This document shows, piece after piece, positions 16,292-24,257 of a DNA stretch of 35,975 bases (its first letter is position 1; every line of letters begins with the position of its first letter). This stretch comes from a virus. The position numbers and the translations under genes are program-made. The notes beneath the pieces are model-generated. The model saw only the letters and a program-made list of their open reading frames with translations. It did not search any database and had not been told where the DNA came from. Where the stretch lies: the IMG/VR virus record IMGVR_UViG_3300032285_000898, positions 1-35,975 of that record; one strand, given 5' to 3'.

Positions 16292-16707
16292 TGGCCTCTA
16301 TTGAGCGAGAGGTTGAGAACGCCCTACTCAACGCAATCTCGGCGGTTACTGGCGTTAATTTCTACACAAGCGAGCGAGGAACGGCTAGGACGCTTCCTAA
16401 TGTGGTTGCAAAGGCAACAATAGGCTCCGAGGAGCTTGGGCCATTTACCGGGGTATTTACAACGCCATCCATCCTTACCTATACAGCTAGAGTCGACATA
16501 AACTCTAGAGCAGAGTTTGATGCCAAGTTTCAAAGCATCATAGCCCAGCTTTATCGAAGCCCCGATCTTGCAAGCTATATGACCAGCAACTCGAACATCA
16601 CTTGTTTTGTGGCTAATGTTACCGGGGAAAGCCAAAGTGTTATTGCCACTAATAGGACTTGGAGCAATGAAATAACCTTGGACATAAGGGCTACCGCCAA
16701 AAAATGA
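16291..16707 (+). CDS. Tail-completion-like protein, first of a tandem pair
   Basis: The 138-residue protein and the next one share length, layout and motifs: a helical start (IEREVENALLNAISAVTGVN), a beta core with FTGVFTTPSILTYTARVDI, then AEFDAKFQSIIAQLYRSPDL, and an ending with ITLDIRAT. This outline fits small tail-terminator or minor-tail proteins that cap the tube near the head. It abuts the connector gene (one-base overlap) and overlaps the next by ATGA. Confidence 0.55.
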   Translation: MASIEREVENALLNAISAVTGVNFYTSERGTARTLPNVVAKATIGSEELGPFTGVFTTPSILTYTARVDINSRAEFDAKFQSIIAQLYRSPDLASYMTSNSNITCFVANVTGESQSVIATNRTWSNEITLDIRATAKK

Positions 16708-17126
16708 GTCAATCCACCCAGATTCTTGTAGAGGATGCGGTCTCTAGCCTTTTAAGCGGAGTTTCTGGGCTTAATCGCTATACAACGCAACGCACCGGAG
16801 CGAGGCTTTTCCCATATGCGACAATATCTGCATCAATCAATTCCCAGCTTCTAGTGCCTTATAGCGGAGTTTATGATCTGAATGTGGCCGTGAACTATTC
16901 CGATACTGCGGCAAAAGTCACGCAAGCCGAGTTTGATTCTGAATACTGCCTAATTTTTGAAGCCTTTTATTCTGAAAGCCCAACATTGACCGACAAATTA
17001 CAGAATGTTGTCGTTGGGACGAAGATTCATATGGCAAGGATTTCTAGCCAAAATCCAACTATAAGAGCCAATAAAAGGGCTTGGCAGAGGGGCTTAACAA
17101 TCAATGTGATAGCAACGCCACAATGA
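16704..17126 (+). CDS. Tail-completion-like protein, second of a tandem pair
   Basis: At 140 residues, this is a diverged copy of its upstream neighbour: VEDAVSSLLSGVSGLNRYTT aligns with the neighbour's helix, PYSGVYDLNVAVNYSD with its beta core, AEFDSEYCLIFEAFYSESP with its second helix, and LTINVIATPQ with its final strand. Duplicated genes here may give two rings of the neck or one for each face. The end overlaps the small lipoprotein gene (ATGA at 17123). Confidence 0.55.
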   Translation: MSQSTQILVEDAVSSLLSGVSGLNRYTTQRTGARLFPYATISASINSQLLVPYSGVYDLNVAVNYSDTAAKVTQAEFDSEYCLIFEAFYSESPTLTDKLQNVVVGTKIHMARISSQNPTIRANKRAWQRGLTINVIATPQ

Positions 17127-17260
17127 GAAGTATTTTACTAATCGCCACGGCCTTTGTTATTTGTTCTTGCTCCCCGGTGCAAGTGCAGGGCGATAACTAT
17201 CCAACCAAATATCCAAACACGCCTACTATGGGCGATGCGGATAGGGCTGGAACGCTATGA
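17123..17260 (+). CDS. Small putative lipoprotein (45 residues)
   Basis: The peptide begins MRSILLIATAFVICSCSPVQ: a charged start, a hydrophobic core and a cysteine in lipobox-like context (VICSC), as in proteins cut by signal peptidase II. About 25 polar residues follow (GDNYPTKYPNTPTMGDAD). It is coupled to both neighbours through ATGA overlaps. Small phage lipoproteins can block superinfection or act in lysis; here it lies within tail genes, so the role is open. The lipobox is imperfect. Confidence 0.55.
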   Translation: MRSILLIATAFVICSCSPVQVQGDNYPTKYPNTPTMGDADRAGTL

Positions 17261-17406
17261 GTGGCGAGGTTGATTGGTCTAAAATCTCTGATGAGGAAAA
17301 GATTCGTGCATTATCCTATCTATTTGATGAGGGTTTTATTGAGGCATCGCAAGACGCAAATGGCGAGTGGTTTATTAAGGTTACCGAAGCGGGGTCAAAG
17401 CTATGA
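17257..17406 (+). CDS. Hypothetical 49-residue protein
   Basis: This short gene overlaps its neighbours at both ends with ATGA (17257-17260 and 17403-17406). The protein is acidic and reads like a small winged-helix fragment: WSKISDEEKIRALSYLFDEG, then FIEASQ and WFIKVTEAG. It lacks a hydrophobic segment. I do not recognise a family; translation is supported by the overlaps and open codons. Confidence 0.5.
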   Translation: MSGEVDWSKISDEEKIRALSYLFDEGFIEASQDANGEWFIKVTEAGSKL

Positions 17407-17645
17407 GTGAGAACGAGTCTACCGAGATTAAAGAGCTTGCAATCGCACTTGCCCGAATGGAAGAACGCCAAAAAAATATTAGTGCGATGCTTGAGACAAG
17501 CCTTTCTAGGTATGCAGACCTTGTGAATAGGGTAAATGCCCTAGAGGTATTGAAACATAGGATGCTTGGAATGATGGCCGTTGCAGGATTTCTTTTCACT
17601 ATCGGATGGGAAATAATTAAGTCAAAATTCCTATCTAAACCATAA
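17403..17645 (+). CDS. XhlA-like membrane protein
   Basis: The 80-residue protein has an N-terminal coiled coil (about 6-55: ELAIALARMEERQKN, then RYADLVNRVNALEVL) and one membrane helix near the C-terminus (MLGMMAVAGFLFTIGWEI) followed by basic residues. This plan matches the haemolysin XhlA family of phage lysis accessory proteins. It is not in the lysis block but among tail genes, so it may instead be an injection or host-membrane factor. It is coupled to the previous gene through ATGA. Confidence 0.6.
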   Translation: MSENESTEIKELAIALARMEERQKNISAMLETSLSRYADLVNRVNALEVLKHRMLGMMAVAGFLFTIGWEIIKSKFLSKP

Positions 17646-17669
17646 CTTGACATAAAGGAGAACTTATCT

Positions 17670-18014
17670 ATGCCAGCCGTAACTATCGGAACTCAAGGGC
17701 TTGTTTGGGGTTGCACCGCAGAGGCTATTGGTCTTGTGCAGTCTTTTAGCGAAGCTCGCAACATTAGCAAATCAGAAATAACAAACAATTTTGGGGAGAT
17801 TGTTGGAGTAGCATATTACAACCCTACCACCGCATATTCACTTTCCGTTGCCGTAACTGGTGCAATTTCCGTTACTGCTGGTGGTGCTTTGGCGGCCCTT
17901 GCAAATGCGGCTACGGTTGGAACGACTAGGATTGATTCCTTGACGATCAACAAATCGCCCGATGCGTTTGTTACCCTCGACATCTCGGCTACTGGCTATC
18001 CAAACGTAAGTTAA
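17670..18014 (+). CDS. Putative major tail tube protein
   Basis: This 114-residue protein is beta-rich (VTIGTQGLVWGCTAE at the start, then a strand AYSLSVAVTG, a helix ALAALANAATVG and closing strands DAFVTLDISATGYP). It stands between tail-completion genes and tail chaperones, where the tube protein is expected, and has the strongest ribosome site of the tail genes (AAAGGAGAA) plus the TTGACA leader at 17647, consistent with high expression. It is shorter than most tube proteins (150-250), so the assignment rests on place and translation signals. Confidence 0.55.
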   Translation: MPAVTIGTQGLVWGCTAEAIGLVQSFSEARNISKSEITNNFGEIVGVAYYNPTTAYSLSVAVTGAISVTAGGALAALANAATVGTTRIDSLTINKSPDAFVTLDISATGYPNVS

Positions 18015-18052
18015 TAGAGGTTCCAATCCTCTTATTGAAATCCTAATATCTT

Positions 18053-18433
18053 ATGATGGAAGCCTTTTGGGGAACAACAAATATCAAGGTGGCATCTGCC
18101 GTTGCCACTTATGGTGGTAAGCTACGAACCACCGACCCGGTAACGACCCAAGTTTACGAGGATGGCAGGAGGCAGACAACCTTTTGGTTTCAGGCAGATG
18201 GAGCCGGAACAATGGCTAGGGATGAAATGCAATGTCATTGGTCTGAAATGAAAAGCGATATAGAGTCTCCAATTCGATATATTCGTGCCGCCCTTGAAAA
18301 CCGAGAAACACTTCTCGGCTTGGTTAAGAACAAGGTTGAACCAATTCGCATCATTCAGCGTGGAAATCAAACGCTTCTTATCCCAGAAAACGCAAAACCA
18401 GAACTCAAGAAAGCAATCCTAAAACACCTATGA
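18053..18433 (+). CDS. Hypothetical tail-region protein
   Basis: The 126-residue protein is placed between tube and tail chaperones. It contains GRRQTTFWFQADGAGTMARD and a helix-rich part, IRYIRAALENRETLLGLVKN. No known motif is seen. The leader has AAATCCT (18038-18044) and lacks a clear ribosome site. A second ATG at 18056 could be the start. The stop overlaps the chaperone start by ATGA. It may be an extra chaperone or a minor tail protein. Confidence 0.55.
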   Translation: MMEAFWGTTNIKVASAVATYGGKLRTTDPVTTQVYEDGRRQTTFWFQADGAGTMARDEMQCHWSEMKSDIESPIRYIRAALENRETLLGLVKNKVEPIRIIQRGNQTLLIPENAKPELKKAILKHL

Positions 18434-18813
18434 GCATATCCCTAGAAGAAGAGCTAAATTCATCGTTTGTATCCCCAGAGCGTGAGTTTATGGGCGAGAA
18501 ACTAGCCCCATACACCGAGGGGTCTAGATTGCTTTTGTTGCAAATTAGAGACGATGAAGATAGCTCCATTTACTTTATTTGGTCTTTTGTCTATATGCAC
18601 ATTGAGCTTGCCAAAGATAGAAAAGAGGCAATCAAGCTAGCTTGGAACAAGAACTTGTTTAGGGAAAAGGTTTTTTTGTGGGCCGATAACAAAACACAAG
18701 CAGATCGTGATATAGCAACCAACCTTGTTTCTTCCATTATTGAAGAAGCAAGCAAGGGACAGATTGAGGTATTGCCAACCCCCGGAGCCGTTCAGCAATC
18801 GGGAAACGCCTAA
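18430..18813 (+). CDS. Tail assembly chaperone, short form (gpG-like)
   Basis: The 127-residue protein is mostly helical (LSLEEEL-type start, SIYFIWSFVYMHIELAKDRK, KEAIKLAWNKN) and ends in a polar tail (QIEVLPTPGAVQQSGNA). Its position before the tape-measure gene, and the overlapping second frame reached through a slippery GGGAAAC at 18801, match gpG of lambda-type phages, which binds the tape measure during tail assembly. It starts through an ATGA overlap. Confidence 0.75.
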   Translation: MSISLEEELNSSFVSPEREFMGEKLAPYTEGSRLLLLQIRDDEDSSIYFIWSFVYMHIELAKDRKEAIKLAWNKNLFREKVFLWADNKTQADRDIATNLVSSIIEEASKGQIEVLPTPGAVQQSGNA

Positions 18814-19016
18814 CGCCGGGGGGAACTGCTTCTTTCTTGTTCTCTCTGGCAGAAAAAACTGGTTGGGACATTGATTACATTTTATGGCAAGTTCCATTAT
18901 CCATTATGTGCCAAGCATCCCATTGTTTCTTGTGGATGGCTGGTGCAAAATGCAGACGCAAGGGTTCAATGAGTGGGTCGGATGTAGCCGAGTTAAGCCG
19001 TCTGATTGGCATTTAA
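18430..19016 (+). CDS. Tail assembly chaperone, frameshift fusion (gpG-T-like)
   Basis: A -1 shift at GGGAAAC (18801-18807) moves ribosomes to a frame that stays open from 18807 to the stop at 19014-19016, adding 69 residues and giving about 195 in all. The added part (AEKTGWDIDYILWQVPLSIM, then FLWMAGAKCRR) is a clear gpT-like domain that binds tube subunits. Coordinates cover both frames; the join is near 18807. The T frame has no ATG placed to explain the sequence, so frameshift is the best explanation. Confidence 0.82.
18801..18807 (+). promoter_or_regulatory. Slippery heptamer GGGAAAC for -1 frameshift
   Basis: The heptamer reads G GGA AAC in the frame of the short chaperone, the X-XXY-YYZ form needed for -1 slippage, and lambda uses GGGAAAG at the same place. 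It lies two codons before the short form's stop, so only shifted ribosomes continue. A GC-rich CGCCGGGGGG stretch just downstream could slow the ribosome. Confidence 0.85.
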
Positions 19017-19031
19017 CAAAAGATTAAGTTT

Positions 19032-19742
19032 ATGATTTCTGATGCCGTAATAGTAAATCACAAGGAATTTAAGCAAGCCCTTGATATTTACTTGCGTTTG
19101 AGCAAGAAAACTATGGCAGATGCCATTAACGAAAAAATGGTCAATGTGGCGTTTAAGTCTGCTCAATTTACAGAACCCACCGGGCCTAAATCCACGGCCT
19201 CTGCGAAAATACGAGCCGAGATTATTGGACTACCAATTACCAAGGATGGCGGGGTCAAGCGTTATGGGGATAAGAGGTTTGTTGGTGCATACAAGCTAAT
19301 GAATTGGCAAAGGAAAAACTCTGGCCTTGTCCCAAGGGGCAATAAGTTCGGTAAGCGATCTGCCAAGGGTAGGCTACGCAAATTCATTTCACATAGGGCA
19401 AAGTCGGCCAAGTGGATTAGAATTGGGTGGTCTCAAGCGGCACAAGTCTTTGGCAAGAAGTTCACAAGAGGAAAGTTTGATGAGGCATTAAACAAGAGGC
19501 TCGGTGGAGGAACACCAGCCAAGCCAGCAAGTATTGTAGAAGCCGAGATTTTTAACAATGCAGGGCGTTATGATGTGCGATATAAACCAGCAAAGCCAAG
19601 AACCCCATCTGGTGCTATGGTGGTTGGCAAGCCGGGTCTGATAAAAGGCATACAAGCCGAGATCAAAAATATGTATGTTTATATCATTCCAAGGCTTGCA
19701 AAGGATTGGTATGGCATAAAGGGCAAGATTAAATTGGCGTAA
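19032..19742 (+). CDS. Putative minor tail protein
   Basis: The 236-residue protein is strongly basic, with clusters such as KFGKRSAKGRLRKF and a WIRIGWSQAAQVFGKKFTRG segment. It lies between tail chaperones and tape measure, an unusual slot. The C-terminal region has KPGLIKGIQAEIKNMYVY. I do not recognise a family; a minor tail or assembly role is inference. The ribosome site is weak and the start is 16 bases past the T-frame stop. Confidence 0.5.
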   Translation: MISDAVIVNHKEFKQALDIYLRLSKKTMADAINEKMVNVAFKSAQFTEPTGPKSTASAKIRAEIIGLPITKDGGVKRYGDKRFVGAYKLMNWQRKNSGLVPRGNKFGKRSAKGRLRKFISHRAKSAKWIRIGWSQAAQVFGKKFTRGKFDEALNKRLGGGTPAKPASIVEAEIFNNAGRYDVRYKPAKPRTPSGAMVVGKPGLIKGIQAEIKNMYVYIIPRLAKDWYGIKGKIKLA

Positions 19743-19746
19743 TGCA

Positions 19747-21132
19747 ATGGAAGAGCTAAAATTTAAGATTATTGCTGATAGCAAGGGTGTAGATGCCACG
19801 ATGAAAAGCGTGGCAAGAAGCACCGATAGTGTTGCAAAAAGTGGAGAGGGAGCCAATCATTCCTTAAAGCATCTTATTAAGACATTTGTTGGCGTTGGAA
19901 CTGGTGCGGAGTCTGCGGCTGGTGCTTTTAGAACTTTGGCTAGGCTTGGGACGGCTGGAATTGTGACAGCTAGTGCGGCAGAAGCACTTAATAAATTTGG
20001 CGAAGCAATCAAAGAGAACGCCAAAAATTACTATGAAACAAATAAATCTTTGGCAGAAGCCTTTGATCAAGGACTAAAATCCACATCAGTCGAACAAGCC
20101 GATAGTGCCTTGAAGTCGGTAAATGATAGACTTGAAAAGATTCGTGAAGAAGAAGCAAAGTTTAGCCCATTTAAGGCATTGTTGGGGGTTGCGGAAAAAC
20201 TAACTGGGCAAGACTTTGGAACTAAAAATCTTGAAAAAGCAAGAGACCTAGCCCTTCAAGAGCGTGATGCGCTTGAAGAAATTGTTGCATCTAGAATTAA
20301 AGAAAGAGATGCAGTCGAATATACTTCCGAAGGAATTAAAGCCCTAGAAAGACAGCAGAAACTTAATAAAATAATGCTTTCGCAATCGGCTATGGCTGGC
20401 AGGGCTAGGCAAGAGCAGGTCGATATGGCCTATGAAGATTTGCAAACAACATCGCTTGTTGTTGATGAATATCAAAAACTTCTTTCAAATCTTCAAAAAA
20501 TAGACGAAGGACAACGCAACCAAAAACTTTATCAAGAAACAATCGACAAACTATTAGACGCTAGAGTTCAAAAAGAACAATCACTTCTTAATTTACAGAA
20601 AGCACAAAGGGCAGAGGGCGATAAAGCCGCACAAGCCACGAAGACATTTGGGGGCGGACTTCTTGGCTCCTCACAAGCTGGACGGCAAGCACTTGAAACA
20701 GCACAAAAACAAAGAGCAGAAAAAGTAAGGCAAGAGAATTTTAAGGCTCAAGATGTTTATTTTAGCGAACAAGCTAAAGCCGAAAGCGCAAGAACCGGAA
20801 CTCGTGTAACGGCTCAAGATATGCGGGTTAGAGAAGCACAAAGAGTTTCAGCCGCAAATGCCCCCACTCTTGCAGAGCAAGCACAAGCCCAAGCCCAAGG
20901 AATTAGCCCAGAGCAAATGGCAATAGCAAATGTGGCTCAAAAGCAAACTGGTGGTGGATGGCTTAAAGACCTTCCCAAACAATCTTTAGATTGGAGTATG
21001 GGAGGAGCATCAAAACAAGAAGGACAAAATGTTGCTGGTGGAAAGGGAGGATTATTGGAAACGCTTAATTCAGTTCTTCAATCCTTGGCATCTGCTCCGC
21101 TTGTTACATCTGGTGCAGGAGGTTCTAAATGA
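19747..21132 (+). CDS. Tail length tape-measure protein
   Basis: At 461 residues, this is a mostly alpha-helical, Ala/Gln/Glu-rich protein with long coiled-coil tracts (residues 80-250, 270-380), a hydrophobic stretch near 50-85, and a glycine-rich C-terminus. It starts with ELKFKIIADSKGVDATMKSV, a common tape-measure opening. About 0.15 nm of tail per residue would give a tail near 70 nm. It follows the frameshifted chaperones, as expected. Confidence 0.8.
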   Translation: MEELKFKIIADSKGVDATMKSVARSTDSVAKSGEGANHSLKHLIKTFVGVGTGAESAAGAFRTLARLGTAGIVTASAAEALNKFGEAIKENAKNYYETNKSLAEAFDQGLKSTSVEQADSALKSVNDRLEKIREEEAKFSPFKALLGVAEKLTGQDFGTKNLEKARDLALQERDALEEIVASRIKERDAVEYTSEGIKALERQQKLNKIMLSQSAMAGRARQEQVDMAYEDLQTTSLVVDEYQKLLSNLQKIDEGQRNQKLYQETIDKLLDARVQKEQSLLNLQKAQRAEGDKAAQATKTFGGGLLGSSQAGRQALETAQKQRAEKVRQENFKAQDVYFSEQAKAESARTGTRVTAQDMRVREAQRVSAANAPTLAEQAQAQAQGISPEQMAIANVAQKQTGGGWLKDLPKQSLDWSMGGASKQEGQNVAGGKGGLLETLNSVLQSLASAPLVTSGAGGSK

Positions 21133-21803
21133 GCGCAGTAATTATTGGCTCTCCCATATCTGGAAGCAAGGTTTTGCAAAGGCAAAACTTTCAAAGGGAT
21201 ATTAACGGACTAGAAACAATCACGGAAACTTATAAGATTCGCACGGCTGATCGTGCCACTATTGCGCCAATAAAAGATACAACCTATTCTGCGTTTACTT
21301 CTACTACCACATATCCAAGAATGGCCGTTGAAACCATTAGCTTTAGCGAAGAGGATGGTGGACTTACTTCTATGAATGTTATTTATGTTGGCCTTACTAG
21401 CTCCACCGGGCTACCAAAACCAGTTGTCCGAATGATTCCCACAACCGGGGCTGGCATCTACGGCCCCCCACTTACTATTGAGGTTGAGTTTGTAACCGAT
21501 CTCGTAGAGAGCGAATTTGCGAACGGACAACTTGTAAAGGGTGTCCCAGTTTCTCAATCATTTACAAATTCTGGTCTTGGAAGATTTCTTACAATGCCAA
21601 CACAATTAAATGGTTTAGCTTTACCAAGTCATCCAGTTTCACCCGGAATTGTTCGTTCTAGCAATTCGGGGAACATAACTTATTATGGTTATTGTATGGA
21701 TAATTTAGACTCAATAAGAAGGGGTCAATTCTTGGTGGCTAAAGCAGTATTCAAAGAAAAACAATTTGGCATAGGTGCTTTTGCCTATGCTACGCAAGTA
21801 TGA
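21129..21803 (+). CDS. Putative distal tail protein
   Basis: This 224-residue protein is beta-rich with many Thr/Ser (TTYSAFTSTTTYPRMAVETI, VRMIPTTGAGIYGPPLTIEV). It overlaps the tape-measure gene by ATGA. Such position and composition fit a distal tail or hub component, but no family motif is recognised. The protein is cysteine-poor, with one Cys near the end (YYGYCMDN). Confidence 0.5.
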   Translation: MSAVIIGSPISGSKVLQRQNFQRDINGLETITETYKIRTADRATIAPIKDTTYSAFTSTTTYPRMAVETISFSEEDGGLTSMNVIYVGLTSSTGLPKPVVRMIPTTGAGIYGPPLTIEVEFVTDLVESEFANGQLVKGVPVSQSFTNSGLGRFLTMPTQLNGLALPSHPVSPGIVRSSNSGNITYYGYCMDNLDSIRRGQFLVAKAVFKEKQFGIGAFAYATQV

Positions 21804-22060
21804 CAAAAGAACCTCGCCTTGTTGAGCTAAAAGGAAGCTCTCGCCTTGCTCTTGGGTTTTTCAATAGCCTTATTCGGCGCATTGAATGCACCAAGCCAAT
21901 AGCTGGCGATGGAATTACTTTAATAGAAAAAGAAGATGGAATTCAAATTGCGGTATCTGGTGGCATTGGTAGTGGAAGTCTTGGGTTAAGAGTTATTGAT
22001 CTTGATGTTTGTGTAAATGGAGTTCCCAGCACAATTCAAGTCTATGGGCCATCGGTTTAG
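21800..22060 (+). CDS. Small tail-tip protein with GDGI repeat-like motif
   Basis: The 86-residue protein contains PIAGDGITLIEKEDGIQIAV, a strand-turn pattern often found in phage tail and fibre proteins. It is ATGA-coupled to the upstream gene and precedes the fibre. The remainder is a helix (LALGFFNSLIRRIEC) and two strands. It is probably a tail-tip or fibre-anchoring part. Confidence 0.5.
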   Translation: MTKEPRLVELKGSSRLALGFFNSLIRRIECTKPIAGDGITLIEKEDGIQIAVSGGIGSGSLGLRVIDLDVCVNGVPSTIQVYGPSV

Positions 22061-22083
22061 CATTGACATAGAGAGCAGTTAAA

Positions 22084-23784
22084 ATGGCACAAAATATCGA
22101 CTTCTTTATTGATGTGACCAATGGGACGCTTGTGGCGGCTGGTTCGGTTAAGAATGGCATTCTTCCGACCTTTACCCGCAACGACACTTACAACTTCCGT
22201 GTGCGTCTCCAAGAGCGAGACACCAACAACTTCCTTCGTGATTTGGATACCACCGGGGCTTCCCTAAAGCTAGGCATCGGTGGCATTGATGACGGCCCTA
22301 GCGATGGGGCGTTTAAGCTCACAATCAATTCTACAACTTCCAATGCTATCACTTGGAGTTCAGACGAAGCGGTTGTTGCATCAAGAATTTACACGGCTGT
22401 TTCCAACAATGTCTCTACTTGCGGAGTCTATGGACTAGAGCCAGATGCCTATCTGCTTACTGCAAGCCAGCCAAACACGGCTATGTCTTTTGGTGGTTCC
22501 AGCTTTACTCTTTTTCCAACTAGCTCTGTTATTATCAGCACTCGGCGTTATCCAACTGCAAGCGTTCAAGCCCAACAAGTTATTAAACTACGCCGCAACC
22601 CAGCAGTATATTCAGATACTTTCACGGCATCATCGGTATCTGGTGTTGTTTCGCTTACCAGAACTCAAGTAGGCTCCACAACTCGTAACGAAATCTATAA
22701 TCTTGCCATAGGCCCAGATGCCGAAGGTGGTTCCGTTGTTCTTGCATTTGGAAGCAACACGACAACCGCTATTGCTATTGGAGCAAGTGCCGCCAGCTTT
22801 GCAGAAGCACTCACATCGGTTACTGGCATTGGAGCAAACAATGTTTCCGTGGATTCTGGAAACAACTCTGGCGATTATTCAATTTCTTTTGTTCAAGCCC
22901 TTGGGTTACAAGCCGTAACTACCGCACTTACGCTCGATGCTTCCGGGGTTGTTTATGGTTCTTACCTAGGCACATCGGTTACAATGGCAACCGCTGAACT
23001 CGATGAACTTTTTGCGGAAGCTGGAACCGACACCATCACGCCCACAATCGAGATCGAACTTACCCAGAACGGAACGCCCAAGACCATTTACCAAGGCTCG
23101 ATTAGTGTTCGCCGTGACCTTATCACAACCGGGGCGGTAGTTCCCGCCGATCAAGCCAGCTACTACACCAAGGCCGAAGCCAACGCCCTCTTTGTTGAGG
23201 ATTTAACTACAAATGTCGATGCCACAAATCGCAAGCTGGTTAATAGCTATGGCACGACTTTCTTGGATTGGCAGAACAATAGCATTGGAACTGGCTCCAC
23301 CATTCTAGACCTTTCTGGAACCGCCATCACGATTGCCGATGGATACAACATTGGGATTGGTTCTACAACTGGAACCAAGATTGGCGCAACAAGTCGATCC
23401 AAGATTGCTTTCTTTGGAAATACGCCAGTTAGCAAGCCTACTGATGTTAATGTTGTTTCTGCATTGGCAACCCTTGGATTATTTACAGACAATTCCACAA
23501 CCTATGGAGTATTTCCAAAATCTACAAAAACTCTTTCAGCAGTAACATTTGCTGGCTTTGGAACTATTAATGGAAATGATGTTGGAACAATAACTATTCC
23601 TGTTACTGGTGCCGCACTTAACGACATTGTTTTGATCGGACTTCCAAATGATATTACAGAAGGGTTAGCGTTTTCTGGACATGTTGTTACAGCAAACCAA
23701 GTTCATTTAGATGCCCTAAATGTGACTGGAAGTGGAAAGACACAAAACGCAACTACATTTAGACTTACTTTGATCGGCTATTAA
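22084..23784 (+). CDS. Tail fibre / receptor-binding protein
   Basis: At 566 residues, this is a long, Thr/Ser/Gly-rich beta protein. Residues 1-180 form an N-terminal adaptor (AQNIDFFIDVTNGTLVAAGS). The middle has repeated strand-turn segments. YYTKAEANALF near 360 is a motif common in phage fibres, followed by fibre-like DLSGTAITIADGYNIGIGST and TKIGATSRSKIAFFGNTPVS. The final part is the likely tip. The TTGACA leader is at 22063. Receptor specificity cannot be read from sequence. Confidence 0.72.
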   Translation: MAQNIDFFIDVTNGTLVAAGSVKNGILPTFTRNDTYNFRVRLQERDTNNFLRDLDTTGASLKLGIGGIDDGPSDGAFKLTINSTTSNAITWSSDEAVVASRIYTAVSNNVSTCGVYGLEPDAYLLTASQPNTAMSFGGSSFTLFPTSSVIISTRRYPTASVQAQQVIKLRRNPAVYSDTFTASSVSGVVSLTRTQVGSTTRNEIYNLAIGPDAEGGSVVLAFGSNTTTAIAIGASAASFAEALTSVTGIGANNVSVDSGNNSGDYSISFVQALGLQAVTTALTLDASGVVYGSYLGTSVTMATAELDELFAEAGTDTITPTIEIELTQNGTPKTIYQGSISVRRDLITTGAVVPADQASYYTKAEANALFVEDLTTNVDATNRKLVNSYGTTFLDWQNNSIGTGSTILDLSGTAITIADGYNIGIGSTTGTKIGATSRSKIAFFGNTPVSKPTDVNVVSALATLGLFTDNSTTYGVFPKSTKTLSAVTFAGFGTINGNDVGTITIPVTGAALNDIVLIGLPNDITEGLAFSGHVVTANQVHLDALNVTGSGKTQNATTFRLTLIGY

Positions 23785-23790
23785 GCCGAG

Positions 23791-23802
23791 AGCCGAAAGG
23801 CT
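23791..23802 (+). other. Short GAAA hairpin between fibre and Cys-rich genes
   Basis: AGCCGAAAGGCT can form a four-pair stem closed by a GAAA tetraloop, starting seven bases after the fibre stop. There is no T-run after it, so it is not a full terminator. It may separate or stabilise transcripts. Confidence 0.3.
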
Positions 23803-23814
23803 GAAATCCTTCTG

Positions 23815-24249
23815 ATGAGCATACAATTAAGGCAAACTATTGAAGGAGTCTGTGAATGTCCGTGTATTTTGCCCGGTGGTTCTTGTAAATTAAAATTTCA
23901 ATATACAAACAGCAATCAAGTTCAAGATGATGGATTTAATTTTTATATTATTTCACCAAATGGAACTGAAAGATTTATTGGAAATATAAATGCACATTGC
24001 AAAGTTAATTTAAGTGAATGTGATTGTGCGGAAGTAGATGTTTTTTCTTTTGAAACAACAATAATACAAAAAGAGCTTTCGGCTTGTGGGCCGTGTTCTA
24101 TTCAATGGCGTTCACAATTAGTTCAAGATAATGGTTGCGGAACATTTGGTTTTTTTGAAATTATCGGGCCTTATGGAAATGTGCCAGATGCAGGGGAAAT
24201 TGGTGGTAGTGGAATAATTGATTTAAGAGATGCCTGTATTCATTCATAA
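23815..24249 (+). CDS. Cysteine-rich putative secreted/tail protein
   Basis: The 144-residue protein has about a dozen cysteines in clusters: GVCECPCILPGGSC near the start, then LSECDCAEVD, ACGPCSIQWR and DNGCGTFGFFEIIGPYGN. It looks like a beta-sandwich held by disulfides or metals. Its codons are much more A+T-rich than the fibre gene just before, suggesting later acquisition. The leader has AAATCCT four bases before the start. I do not recognise the family. Confidence 0.5.
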   Translation: MSIQLRQTIEGVCECPCILPGGSCKLKFQYTNSNQVQDDGFNFYIISPNGTERFIGNINAHCKVNLSECDCAEVDVFSFETTIIQKELSACGPCSIQWRSQLVQDNGCGTFGFFEIIGPYGNVPDAGEIGGSGIIDLRDACIHS

Positions 24250-24257
24250 TTAAATTT

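Noticed and set aside
17647-17675. TTGACA read as a -35 promoter box for the tail tube gene
   Set aside because: A -10 at the normal 17-base spacing would lie on the start codon and no TATAAT-like hexamer is there; the same holds for the other copies.
23791-23802. AGCCGAAAGGCT as a transcription terminator
   Set aside because: The stem has only four pairs and is not followed by a T-run.
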